The notes below the pieces were generated by a model. That model had not been told where the DNA came from, did no database searches, and was given only the letters and a program-made list of their open reading frames with translations. A DNA stretch of 64,000 bases. Origin: Streptomyces sp. NBC_01717 (GTDB lineage: Bacteria; Actinomycetota; Actinomycetes; Streptomycetales; Streptomycetaceae). Positions 26,503-34,194 of the stretch are shown here, piece by piece (position 1 is the first letter of the stretch; each line of letters begins with the position of its first letter). Where the stretch lies: positions 9,057,001-9,121,000 of the forward strand of contig NZ_CP109178.1 in assembly GCF_036248255.1 (NCBI RefSeq). Reading direction: 5' to 3'. A program made the translations under genes and the position numbers.

Positions 26503-26919
26503 ATGGTGAAACAGCGGTTGGTGAGCATGGTCCTGCTCAGCCTCAGCGTGGGCCTCGTTTCCGGATGCCTGCCGTCACGGGACTCGCAGGTCACGCGATC
26601 CGACCTGGTCGGCGAGTGGCATTCCGGCGCCCCGTGTGATTCCTTTCTGAGGCTTGAGGATGACGGCTCGGCACGGGTGTCGGGATGGGTGACGGCGCTG
26701 AACGGCGAGGGTGATATTGCCCAGAGGAAGAACGACACGGGGACCTGGTCACTGGAAACATTCCAGGGCGAGCAGTATGTCGAGGTAAAGCGGGGCAGGA
26801 CGTTCGAACCGTTGGATCTGCGCCGACGTGATGGCCGGCTCGTACTCCTGCAAATGCCGGGGGACGACCCGGACAACAGCATCGGTTGCCGCTTTGGGCG
26901 GGTCCATGAATCCAGTTGA
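26503..26919 (+). CDS. Small lipoprotein, unknown function
   Basis: 138 residues. A lipoprotein signal ends in LVSGC (Cys near residue 22). The mature part is polar, with LVGEWHSGAPCDSFLRLEDDG, TGTWSLETFQGEQYVEV and LVLLQMPGDDPDN, a small beta-rich pattern seen in many unassigned Streptomyces lipoproteins. ATG 26503 follows GGAGGGGG. It is expected at the outer face of the membrane. No operon partner. Confidence 0.75.
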   Translation: MVKQRLVSMVLLSLSVGLVSGCLPSRDSQVTRSDLVGEWHSGAPCDSFLRLEDDGSARVSGWVTALNGEGDIAQRKNDTGTWSLETFQGEQYVEVKRGRTFEPLDLRRRDGRLVLLQMPGDDPDNSIGCRFGRVHESS

Positions 26920-27205
26920 AAGAGTGCTCGGCCGGTTGCAGTCCGGTACTCGCCGCCGCATTCCGGGCACGAACGTCAGGTAGGCACAACCTGAACTAGG
27001 CAGCATACGAAAGGCCGTGCCCGATGCATGCCCGATCAAGCGGAGAGCGGCGGTCGATCACGGGCTCCCACCAATACCGTTCTCGCAGCTCAGATTCCGG
27101 TTGGCCCCTGGCGGGGCCGGGGCCGGCGATACCCAAGCTCATAGCGCGAGTTCGGGCCTCGGCATGCGCTCCACCCGATAGCCCCAGGCCTGCTCCACCC
27201 AAAGG

Positions 27206-27307
27206 ATCCAGCCCGTAGTAAATGATGTCGGTCTGCCACATCGAAAGCACCGGATGCCCGAAGCTTCCACGGCCGGCGGGAAGGTATCGATGGGCGTATA
27301 GGGGCAA
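27206..27307 (-). pseudogene. Fragment resembling the C-terminus of a SMI1/KNR4-like protein
   Basis: The minus strand reads HRYLPAGRGSFGHPVLSMWQ and TDIIYYGLD, a pattern I associate with the C-terminal part of SMI1/KNR4-type proteins common in Streptomyces. No further matching sequence is found, and the frame has no proper start. The rest of 26,920-27,316 holds nothing that I can name. Confidence 0.35.
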
Positions 27308-27316
27308 CCGGCTGGG

Positions 27317-27889
27317 TCAGGACTTGGCGGGCCGGGTGCGCAGTCCGTCGAGGATGAGGTCCAGGATGCGGGCGGCGCGGGCCTCCCCGTCCTCGCCCGG
27401 CGGGATACGCCACAGGATGCTGAGCTGGAGGAGTACGTCCTGCGGGTCGGTGTCCGGTTTGAGGTCGCCGGTCGCGGTGCCGGCGTCGAGGAGGGCGGCG
27501 ATGGCGCTCAGGAAGGGTTCGTAGTTCTTGTCGTCGAGTCCGCCGTTGGTCGCCGCATGGATGACCTCGGAGACGCCGTACTTGAGTTTCCCGTATCGGG
27601 CGACTTCCTCGAACCAGCGGCGCAGCGCGTCGAGCGGGGGCAGCTCGGCTGCGAGGGTGTGGGCGAGGTCGATGACCTTCTGGATCTCTTGGTGGTAGAG
27701 CTCCACGATCAGTGCCTCGCGGGTGGGGAAGTGCCGGTACAGCGTCCCCACTCCGACTCCGGCCTGCTTGGCGATGGCCGTCATGGAGGCACCCGAGGAC
27801 GCGGCGAAGGCTTCACCGGCGACAGTGAGGATGCGGGCCCGGTTGCTCAGTGCGTCGGTGCGGGTGGCGCGGGCGGGAGGTGGGGTCAT
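27317..27889 (-). CDS. TetR-family repressor, probable regulator of the adjacent SDR reductase
   Basis: A 190-residue TetR protein: RARILTVAGEAFAASSGASM, then AIAKQAGVGVGTLYRHFPTREALI and a C-terminal SBP-type helical domain (ISILWRIPPG region at the end). ATG 27889. Divergent from the reductase gene at 27998; two identical palindromes in the gap are its likely operators. Confidence 0.9.
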   Translation of the reverse strand: MTPPPARATRTDALSNRARILTVAGEAFAASSGASMTAIAKQAGVGVGTLYRHFPTREALIVELYHQEIQKVIDLAHTLAAELPPLDALRRWFEEVARYGKLKYGVSEVIHAATNGGLDDKNYEPFLSAIAALLDAGTATGDLKPDTDPQDVLLQLSILWRIPPGEDGEARAARILDLILDGLRTRPAKS

Positions 27890-27917
27890 GGCTGGTCCGA
27901 TCGGTCCGGTTGCTAAG

Positions 27918-27965
27918 CGGAAGGGCTTCCGTTACGTTCGAGAGGTAATAACGGAAGGGCTTCCG
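27918..27965. promoter_or_regulatory. Twin TetR operators
   Basis: CGGAAGGGCTTCCG occurs twice, at 27918-27931 and 27952-27965, 34 bases apart start to start, in the 108-base gap between the divergent TetR and reductase genes. Each has perfect 6-base arms (CGGAAG/CTTCCG). Confidence 0.75.
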
Positions 27966-27997
27966 TTTAATCTTGTCACACCCTGTGGAGGACAGCC

Positions 27998-29020
27998 ATG
28001 CCGGAAACGGTTCTGGTCACCGGAGGCAGCGGCTATGTCGCCGGCTGGTGCGTCGTCGAGTTGCTGCAGCGCGGCTACCGCGTGCGCACCACTGTGCGCA
28101 GCCGCAGCAAGGAGCAGGCGGTGAGCGAAGCTGTCGCCACCCGGCTGGACGCGGGCGGCCGACTGGAGTTCGCGGTCGCCGACCTCACCGCGGACGAGGG
28201 CTGGCACGCGGCGGTGAAGGGCGTCGATCACGTCCTGCACGTCGCCTCCCCCTTGGGCGGCGCTGTCGCCGATGACTCGGAGGCCATGATCGCCCCCGCG
28301 CGCGACGGGGCCTTGCGCGTACTGCGCGCCGCCACCGCGGCCGGGGTGCGGCGCGTGGTGATGACGTCCGCGGCGAACACCGCCAGCCCCTCCTCCTACA
28401 CCGAGGAAGGCGTCACCGACGAGGCCCTGTGGACCGACCCCGACGACCCGACACTGATCCCCTATCGCCGCTCCAAGACACTCGCCGAGCGCGCCGCCTG
28501 GGACTTCATGGCCACCTCCGGCGGCCCCACCGAGCTCACCACGATCCTGCCCGGCGCCGTCTTCGGACCGATCCTGGCCACCAGTACCATCGGCTCGGTC
28601 GGCATCGTCCAGCGGATGCTCTCCGGCGCCATGCGGGGCGTGCCGCGCATCGGCCTGGAGATCGTTGACGTGCGTGACCTCGCCGACATCCACATCCGCG
28701 CCATGACTTCACCCCTGGCCGCAGGCGAACGCTTCCTCGCCACCGGCGAATTCACCTGGATGCTGGACATGGCCCGCGCCCTGCGCGAAGAACTGGGCCG
28801 GGACGCCGCCCGGGTCTCCAGCCGCCAGATCCCCGACCTCGCCGTCCGCCTCGCTGCCCGCTTCCGCGACCCGTCACTGCGTGACATCACCCCGGCCCTG
28901 GGACGCCGTAACCGCCACAGCACCGCCAAGGCGCACCGCATCCTGGGATGGCGGCCGCGCCCGGCCCGCGAGACAGTCATCGACTGCGGCCGCAGCCTGC
29001 TGGCCCACGGCGCCGTGTGA
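27998..29020 (+). CDS. Extended SDR NAD(P)-dependent reductase/epimerase (dihydroflavonol reductase-like)
   Basis: A 340-residue enzyme with the extended-SDR nucleotide motif VLVTGGSGYVAGWCVVELL (GxxGxxG), an Arg after strand 2 (TTVRSRSKEQ, favouring NADPH), and the catalytic region MTSAANTA with YRRSK (Tyr-x-x-x-Lys). The C-terminus GWRPRPARETVIDCGRSLL is typical of the dihydroflavonol 4-reductase/cinnamoyl-CoA reductase-like group. It probably reduces a xenobiotic or stress carbonyl whose presence is sensed by the TetR protein. ATG follows GTGGAGGACAGCC. Confidence 0.9.
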   Translation: MPETVLVTGGSGYVAGWCVVELLQRGYRVRTTVRSRSKEQAVSEAVATRLDAGGRLEFAVADLTADEGWHAAVKGVDHVLHVASPLGGAVADDSEAMIAPARDGALRVLRAATAAGVRRVVMTSAANTASPSSYTEEGVTDEALWTDPDDPTLIPYRRSKTLAERAAWDFMATSGGPTELTTILPGAVFGPILATSTIGSVGIVQRMLSGAMRGVPRIGLEIVDVRDLADIHIRAMTSPLAAGERFLATGEFTWMLDMARALREELGRDAARVSSRQIPDLAVRLAARFRDPSLRDITPALGRRNRHSTAKAHRILGWRPRPARETVIDCGRSLLAHGAV

Positions 29021-29146
29021 CAGGTACAGATACGGCGGCTCGCCGAACCGCGCTCACCGGCGGCAGCAGTGTCCGCCCCGGGATCTCATGAACGACCGTC
29101 ACCGATACATTCGCCGACCAAGAATGAATGTCATTCTCTGCAGCTG

Positions 29147-29422
29147 ATGCACGCGGTGACGGGGGAACTCGCGACAGTTGAATACGCGAGCTCACCAGCA
29201 TCACGCCCAAAGTCGGCGCTGCGGCTGCGGAACGACCCAAGCGTGAAGAACCTGACGCTCGGGATGCTCCACCCGGCGGACTCGGTCAGCGCCGACAGGG
29301 AAAAGGGGACCTGGTATCGGGTGAGCCTGCAGGAGCGCTCCGAGTCCGGTCTGAAGCCCGGCACCACGGGCTGGGTCACGAAGACCGGCCTCAAGCCGCA
29401 GATGTGTATGCAGTTGGACTGA
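29147..29422 (+). CDS. SH3-like domain protein, possibly truncated
   Basis: About 90 residues. ALRLRNDPSVKNLTLGMLHP, GTWYRVSLQ and GTTGWVTKTGLKPQM have the pattern of bacterial SH3 (SH3b) repeats of secreted wall-binding proteins. No signal peptide and no ribosome site are visible before ATG 29147, so an N-terminal part was probably lost. Confidence 0.5.
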   Translation: MHAVTGELATVEYASSPASRPKSALRLRNDPSVKNLTLGMLHPADSVSADREKGTWYRVSLQERSESGLKPGTTGWVTKTGLKPQMCMQLD

Positions 29423-29538
29423 CCGAAGCAATCGGCGAGGTGAGTAACCGGCCGAGTGCGAGTGGAAGCGGCCGCCCACCTGGAGAGTCGTGTCTGGCTG
29501 CTCTCGGGGCGTGCGGAAATAGCGGTGACGTTTCGTGG

Positions 29539-30165
29539 TCAGTAGACCCGCGGTCCGGCGTCGGTGACGCGCACCGGTTCGGCCAGTCCGCCCGGGGTCC
29601 TGCCCTTGAAGACGACCTCGCAGGAGTACTTGGTCTTCACGTTCAGAGGGACCAGTACGGCCTTGGGGATGTCATTGCAGCGCGCGTGGTCGATGCTGTC
29701 GCGGTAGTTGCCGTACAGCAGGCGTGCGACGCCGTCGCTGGTGAGGATGCCCTTGTCCGGGACCGCGTTGAATTCCACAACGTTGTCCGACCAGCCGGAC
29801 TTCCTGCCGATGGTCACGTTCCACACAACCTTCAGACCGTCGTAGGTGGTTGTGCAGGTCGCCCGTGTACCGCTCTTCGATTCCAGGCCCTTGGGGCACT
29901 CGGCGGTGGTCTTGCCTGTGGCCTGAGCCATTTTGAGGGTTCTGAGGCGCAACTCGTACGCCAGATTCTCATCGAACGGGGCATTGTCGGCCGGGGACGG
30001 GTGCGGCTCCGTCTCCGGCTCCGTGTTCGGCTTGGTCAGCTTCTGCTGCAGCACGGTGGGGTCTGGCGCCGGCTTTGCGTCTCTCCCTGAGTTGGCACTT
30101 CCCCTCGCGCATCCCGTGGCCAGCAGGGCCACCGCGATGACAGCTGTAACGATCTTCATCCGCAT
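29539..30165 (-). CDS. Lipoprotein with C-terminal DUF4333-like region
   Basis: 208 residues; lipoprotein signal ALLATGC (Cys near residue 18), then a Pro/Glu-rich linker (NTEPETEPHPSPADN). A domain follows with four Cys residues: TAECPKGLESKSGTRATCTT, GLKVVWNVTI, and later HARCNDIP and YSCEVVF. The CP...G...CT spacing is like DUF4333-type actinobacterial surface proteins, where Cys pairs form disulfides. ATG 30165 precedes MRMKIV. Function unknown; probably cell-surface. Confidence 0.65.
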   Translation of the reverse strand: MRMKIVTAVIAVALLATGCARGSANSGRDAKPAPDPTVLQQKLTKPNTEPETEPHPSPADNAPFDENLAYELRLRTLKMAQATGKTTAECPKGLESKSGTRATCTTTYDGLKVVWNVTIGRKSGWSDNVVEFNAVPDKGILTSDGVARLLYGNYRDSIDHARCNDIPKAVLVPLNVKTKYSCEVVFKGRTPGGLAEPVRVTDAGPRVY

Positions 30166-30288
30166 GGCCGTCACCCTGTCGATCACACAGCGACCGCCTT
30201 GACCGGCAGCAGAGAGGGACACTCCCGCCTGCACTGTCAGATGCCGCGCCTAGGCTGTCCGCACGGACCGGCATCAAGGAGCAGCACA

Positions 30289-32049
30289 GTGTGGATAGAG
30301 CGTCATCAGGTGGGTGGGGCCGCCATTTCGGCGGCGCGCGAGGACTTCGCGAACCGGATAGGGGGACAGGTCCGGTCCATGTCGAAGGCCGGCCGGATGA
30401 CCACCTACGAATGGCAGTCGATCGCCGACGAGTTCCTCGAATATTTGGGCGCCCTCTCCGTCGAGACGCCCACCCTCGATACCTCTGAGGCCAAGGCCGC
30501 TCTCAAGGACGCCACCGAGGCCGCGGCCGGCGCCGTCTCCTTCGCGGCGTACCACCCTCACTGCACCTTCCAGGTCTTCCTCGACTACGTGAACTTCGGC
30601 ATCAGCTATGACCCCCGAGATGAGGACGACGCCGAAGAGAGCGTCACCCCTGCTGCGTGGATCGACGCGTTCTGCCTCACGATCCTCACGGACAAGGCCA
30701 AGTGGCACGGTGAGGCCTTCCACTTCGCGCGCGAGAAGTTCGCTGAGAAGGCACAGGGAAGCCCCGCCGGTGAGCTCGCCACGGGCTTCATGGCCCAGGT
30801 CCTCGACGACACCGGAGAGGACCAGGACTACCCGCCGAGTGGACAGGCGAAGCTCGCCGCCATCGACGCCGCGCTGGCCCGTATCCGCAACCGGGCTGAG
30901 GAGACCGGCGAAAGCCTCCTCGACCGGCCGGAGAGCGTGGCTCTGAGGACCTTGCGCGCCGTGGCCGCCGAGGACCGGGAGGTCTTCGACTCCGGGCTGA
31001 CCGCCCTTCTGCTCGCGCACGCCACCGTGCAGGGCCCTACGGCCTCGCCGAGCAGTCTCCTCCCGCTCCTGCCGCTGGGCCTGGTCGCGCTCGCGTACCG
31101 GACCCTGGGCTGGTCGCCGGCCCTCCACACCGACTACCTCCCGCACGCCCTGGTCACCGGCTTCGAGACCCGCGGTCCGAGGGTCGCGGGTTTCGGCCGA
31201 GACCGGCGCCCTGACGCGGTTGCCGCGCTGGCCGCAGGACTGCTGGTGGTCGAGCGGCCGGCATGCGACCGGGCCGTGAACGCGGAGAGCGAGGCCCTGT
31301 TCGACCAGTACACCCGGGAGGCCTTCACCCCTCCGGAGGGAGAACCCCTTGTCGTAGGGCGGCTCGGGAGCGCCATGCGATACCAGGAGCTCCTCTTCAA
31401 GTGGCGCGCCGGGAACTCCGCCGATGTCACGGACACCCAGCTCGCGAACCTGCGGCTGGCCTCCCAGCTCGGGGCGGCCCTGTTCCGCGTCGCCTTGGCT
31501 GAGCCGGGCACCGAGGCCGAGGTGACCATCGACGGTCAGAGTCTGCGCTACCCGGCTGGGCGGGGCGAGGCGGCAGGCGCCGGCAACTGGGCGAACGCCA
31601 CCGCCTTCGCCTTGATCACCGGTGTACGCGAGGACCTCGCCCCTCTGGTCGTTACCGGCCCCGCGGTTGCCGGCAAGGACGGCTCCGCCTACGCCGCGTA
31701 CCGGGAGGCCCTCCACGTCCATCTGAGGGGAGTGGATCCCGAGCCGGCGGCGGAGCGGGCTCTGCGGGAGGCCGAGAAGGCCAAGGAATGGGGCTTCTTC
31801 GCGGCACCGGCCGTACTGCTGTCGCAGCTCGTGGAGGGCGATGAGGAGAGCTTCAACCTGGCTCTGGCCGATGCCCTCGAAGCTCACCGCGATCACTACC
31901 AGGTTGCTGACCGCGCCGACGATCCGGACGCCACGATCGATCTCGACGTCCTCGCCCTGGCCTGCCACGCCCATCGCAGGGGCTGGGACATCCGGGTCGA
32001 GTCCCCCTACCTGCCTCAGCGGCTCCTCAAGGCCGCCGAACACATCTAG
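30289..32049 (+). CDS. Imm49-family immunity protein
   Basis: A 586-residue, mostly helical cytoplasmic protein resembling the long Streptomyces members of the Imm49 immunity family: KAALKDATEAAAGAVSFAAY, AWIDAFCLTILTDKAKWHG, ALRTLRAVAAEDREVFD, FFAAPAVLLSQLVEGDEESF and LDVLALACHAHRRGWDIRVESPYLP. Imm49 proteins protect against nuclease or other polymorphic toxins. No toxin gene is present on either side, so this is an orphan immunity gene or has another role. GTG 30289 follows AAGGAG; a TAGGCT at 30251-30256 may be the -10. Confidence 0.75.
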   Translation: MWIERHQVGGAAISAAREDFANRIGGQVRSMSKAGRMTTYEWQSIADEFLEYLGALSVETPTLDTSEAKAALKDATEAAAGAVSFAAYHPHCTFQVFLDYVNFGISYDPRDEDDAEESVTPAAWIDAFCLTILTDKAKWHGEAFHFAREKFAEKAQGSPAGELATGFMAQVLDDTGEDQDYPPSGQAKLAAIDAALARIRNRAEETGESLLDRPESVALRTLRAVAAEDREVFDSGLTALLLAHATVQGPTASPSSLLPLLPLGLVALAYRTLGWSPALHTDYLPHALVTGFETRGPRVAGFGRDRRPDAVAALAAGLLVVERPACDRAVNAESEALFDQYTREAFTPPEGEPLVVGRLGSAMRYQELLFKWRAGNSADVTDTQLANLRLASQLGAALFRVALAEPGTEAEVTIDGQSLRYPAGRGEAAGAGNWANATAFALITGVREDLAPLVVTGPAVAGKDGSAYAAYREALHVHLRGVDPEPAAERALREAEKAKEWGFFAAPAVLLSQLVEGDEESFNLALADALEAHRDHYQVADRADDPDATIDLDVLALACHAHRRGWDIRVESPYLPQRLLKAAEHI

Positions 32050-32142
32050 CGGCCACGGAGCCTCCGCAAAAACCGTTTGTGGACCACGACGACCGTTGCT
32101 AATCTCCCGGAAGCCGTGCGAGAGAACGAGGAGGTGGTACCC

Positions 32143-32196
32143 GTGAACGCAGTATTGACATGGGTGCTCCCCTCCGGGGTCACGGTCGGGCGATAG
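32143..32196 (+). CDS. Candidate 17-residue leader peptide
   Basis: GTG 32143 preceded by GAGGAGG at the right distance opens a 17-codon frame (MNAVLTWVLPSGVTVGR) ending in TAG, in the same frame as the hydrolase that starts 45 bases later. It could be a leader peptide or the scar of a longer N-terminus. Low certainty. Confidence 0.25.
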   Translation: MNAVLTWVLPSGVTVGR

Positions 32197-32241
32197 GTCG
32201 TCCGGGAGCGCCGTTCAAGAGCACTCCCGAAAGGCACGACC

Positions 32242-32964
32242 ATGCAATTCACTTCTGAAAAGCGCCTCGACGACGGCGTCCTCGAGCGCGAGTTCACCCT
32301 CGGCGAGATCCCCGGCACCCTGTGGACGCCCGGATCCGCGCCGGCCCCGCTGGTCCTGATGGCCCACAACAACGGTCTGCCCAAGGCGGAACCCCGGCTG
32401 GTGGCCCGGGCCCGGTACACCGCGGCGCGCGGCTACGCGGTGGCCACCATCGACGCCTCCGGGTGCGGTGACCGGCCCCGTTCCGCCGCCGACGAGCAGG
32501 CGCGGGCCGACCTCCGGCGGGCGATGCAGGCGGGTGAGCCGGTCGACGAGATCTTCGAGTCCTTCATCGGCCCGCTGGTCGAAAAGGCGGTCCCGGAATG
32601 GCAGACCACTCTGGACGCCCTCCTCTCGCTGCCCGAGATCGGCGGCCCGGTCGGGTACTCAGGGGGGTGGACCGCCCTCGGCATTCGGCTGGCGGTGGTC
32701 GAGCCGCGCATCGCGGCCGCCGGCTTCTTCGCCGGGGGGTACGTGCCCCGTGCCCAGCGCGAGGAGGCCCGGCAGGTCACCATTCCGCTGCTGTTCTTGC
32801 TGCAGTGGGACGACGAGGGGAACCCCCGGCAACGGGCCCTGGACCTGTTCGACGCTTTCGGCAGCCAGGAGAAGACGCTGCACGCCAATCTGGGCGGGCA
32901 CACCGGCACCCCGTGGTTCGAGCTGGAGGACGGGTGCCGGTTCTTGGACCGACACCTGAAGTGA
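32242..32964 (+). CDS. Alpha/beta hydrolase (dienelactone-hydrolase-like)
   Basis: A 240-residue hydrolase. APLVLMAHNNGLPKAEPR precedes the cap, the nucleophile elbow is GPVGYSGGWTALG (Ser near residue 142), the acid region LLFLLQWDDEGNPRQ, and the His lies in NLGGHTGTPWFE. ATG 32242 has GAAAGG upstream. The function cannot be narrowed beyond esterase or thioesterase. It has no operon partner downstream; a 24-bp hairpin lies 108 bases past the stop. Confidence 0.8.
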   Translation: MQFTSEKRLDDGVLEREFTLGEIPGTLWTPGSAPAPLVLMAHNNGLPKAEPRLVARARYTAARGYAVATIDASGCGDRPRSAADEQARADLRRAMQAGEPVDEIFESFIGPLVEKAVPEWQTTLDALLSLPEIGGPVGYSGGWTALGIRLAVVEPRIAAAGFFAGGYVPRAQREEARQVTIPLLFLLQWDDEGNPRQRALDLFDAFGSQEKTLHANLGGHTGTPWFELEDGCRFLDRHLK

Positions 32965-33071
32965 GGCCGGGCCGTCTGGCGGGCAGCAGACGGTAGGCGT
33001 TGTCGGCCAGGATGCCGTCATCGAGGAGAGGTCCCGGCCCTCCTCGATGGCGGTGGCCGGCAGATGTACAA

Positions 33072-33127
33072 CCGCCCCGACCGGCCGGTACCGCCGCGAT
33101 CGGGGCGGTACCGGCCGGTCGGGGCGG
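33072..33127. terminator. 24-bp perfect hairpin
   Basis: Arms CCGCCCCGACCGGCCGGTACCGCC and its exact complement (33072-33095 and 33104-33127, the former shown here in 24 bases only as start CCGCCCCGACC and end GGTACCGCC) flank an 8-base loop. It lies between the plus-strand hydrolase and a possible small minus-strand gene, so it can terminate both. Confidence 0.7.
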
Positions 33128-33159
33128 CGCTCGGCCACCGGCGCCGCCATCAGCTGGGA

Positions 33160-33291
33160 TCATGCCGTGAGGCACTCGACCCGTACCTTGCGGATCGCCG
33201 GGCAGGCGACCGACTCGACCACCAGCGCCCGGGCCGGGCCGGGGTTGGCGGCCGGCAGCCGGCAGTAGGCACGCATCGCGGCGTTCAGCAT
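33160..33291 (-). CDS. Possible 43-residue protein or fragment
   Basis: The minus strand has ATG 33291 and a frame with strongly coding-like codon use (LNAAMRAYCRLPAANPGPAR, ALVVESVACPAIRKVRVECL) ending just before the hairpin at 33072-33127. I do not recognise it; it may be the tail of a lost gene. No clear ribosome site. Confidence 0.3.
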   Translation of the reverse strand: MLNAAMRAYCRLPAANPGPARALVVESVACPAIRKVRVECLTA

Positions 33292-33363
33292 TCCGCGGGG
33301 GCCGAGCCGCCATTTTTGCGCTGTGAACGTCGGGGCGCCCAGGTTAGGAGGACACTGGATCGT

Positions 33364-33609
33364 ATGGCCCTACCCAAAACGCATCATTGCTCGGCCTGCT
33401 CGGACGGTGCCGCGCCGGACTCGGTCCTTCACGAAGACCTCGTCGTCGGAGCACCGCTGTCCATGGAGGATCTCACCGACGCGCAGCGCCTCGACCGGTT
33501 CGCCCGCAAGTACGCCCACGACGGTTGCCAGGTCAGAGAAGTCCGGCGGGTCCCGCACGACAGCTTGAGCGGCTACGCCTGGTCCGTCCGCTTCACCGAG
33601 AGGTCATGA
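33364..33609 (+). CDS. Small hypothetical protein
   Basis: 81 residues; two Cys near the N-terminus (HCSAC), then a helical MEDLTDAQRLDRFARKYAHDG and a polar tail VRRVPHDSLSGYAWSVRF. AGGAGGACA lies 13 bases before ATG 33364, slightly far. Not recognised. Confidence 0.45.
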   Translation: MALPKTHHCSACSDGAAPDSVLHEDLVVGAPLSMEDLTDAQRLDRFARKYAHDGCQVREVRRVPHDSLSGYAWSVRFTERS

Positions 33610-33860
33610 CGATTCGACCACCGGGCAGCTCAGGGAACATGCCTGAGAGGAGGATCCCGGCTCCTTGCACAGGCTCGGACTTCGCGTAGCGGACGGCGTT
33701 GCCGTGGCCCGCCGTCTCGCGATCGAACTTGCAAAGCGGGTGTGGCAGCCCAAGGGCCGGATGCTGAGAGTTGTCCCGTAAGGAACCAGCGCCGGTGTCG
33801 GACTCAAGTGGCTCAAGAGCCGTACGGCGAAACGGATTTGCCAGGGGGAGGTTCCACGGC

Positions 33861-34123
33861 ATGACCTGCGATCATGAGCAGAATGGCGCAGGTCCTCGTC
33901 CTGGCGTGGCAGTTTCGAGCGGATACCCGATTGGTTCGTCGGCGGGTGGTACCTCTGGTTCTACCGGGAGAGCCAGCGCCGCGGGGTGCTCGCGGGCCTG
34001 GAGGCGTGGCCGTGGAACAACCCGGAGTGCGTCCAGGTCTTGCTCCACGACGAAGACGACGACTGCTCCGCTTGGGTGATAGCCCCCGCGTGGGTGGGAA
34101 CACGGCGTAGCCGAGTGAGGTGA
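33861..34123 (+). pseudogene. Hypothetical protein gene with apparent frameshift
   Basis: ATG 33861 has a strong GGGGGAGG site, but its frame soon becomes Ser/Gly-rich nonsense. From 33,914 a different frame reads FERIPDWFVGGWYLWFYRES, RRGVLAGLEAWPWNNPECVQ and DDDCSAWVIAPAW up to TGA 34123. It has no start codon of its own. A single frameshift around 33,900 would join a good start to this convincing coding stretch. The protein is not recognised. The part of the gap before it (33,610-33,860) shows nothing. Confidence 0.45.
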
Positions 34124-34194
34124 CGTGGAAAGCGGGGCGGAGAGGGGCGGTTAGCCTGACCTGACCAGGAGCCCAGCAACGTCAGGAGTTACAC

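Noticed and set aside
30274..32043. 589-residue frame opposite the Imm49 gene
   Set aside because: Exact antisense shadow without family motifs or a ribosome site.
30289..32049. Toxin-immunity pair
   Set aside because: No toxin, WXG100 or secretion gene on either side; reported only as an orphan immunity-family protein.
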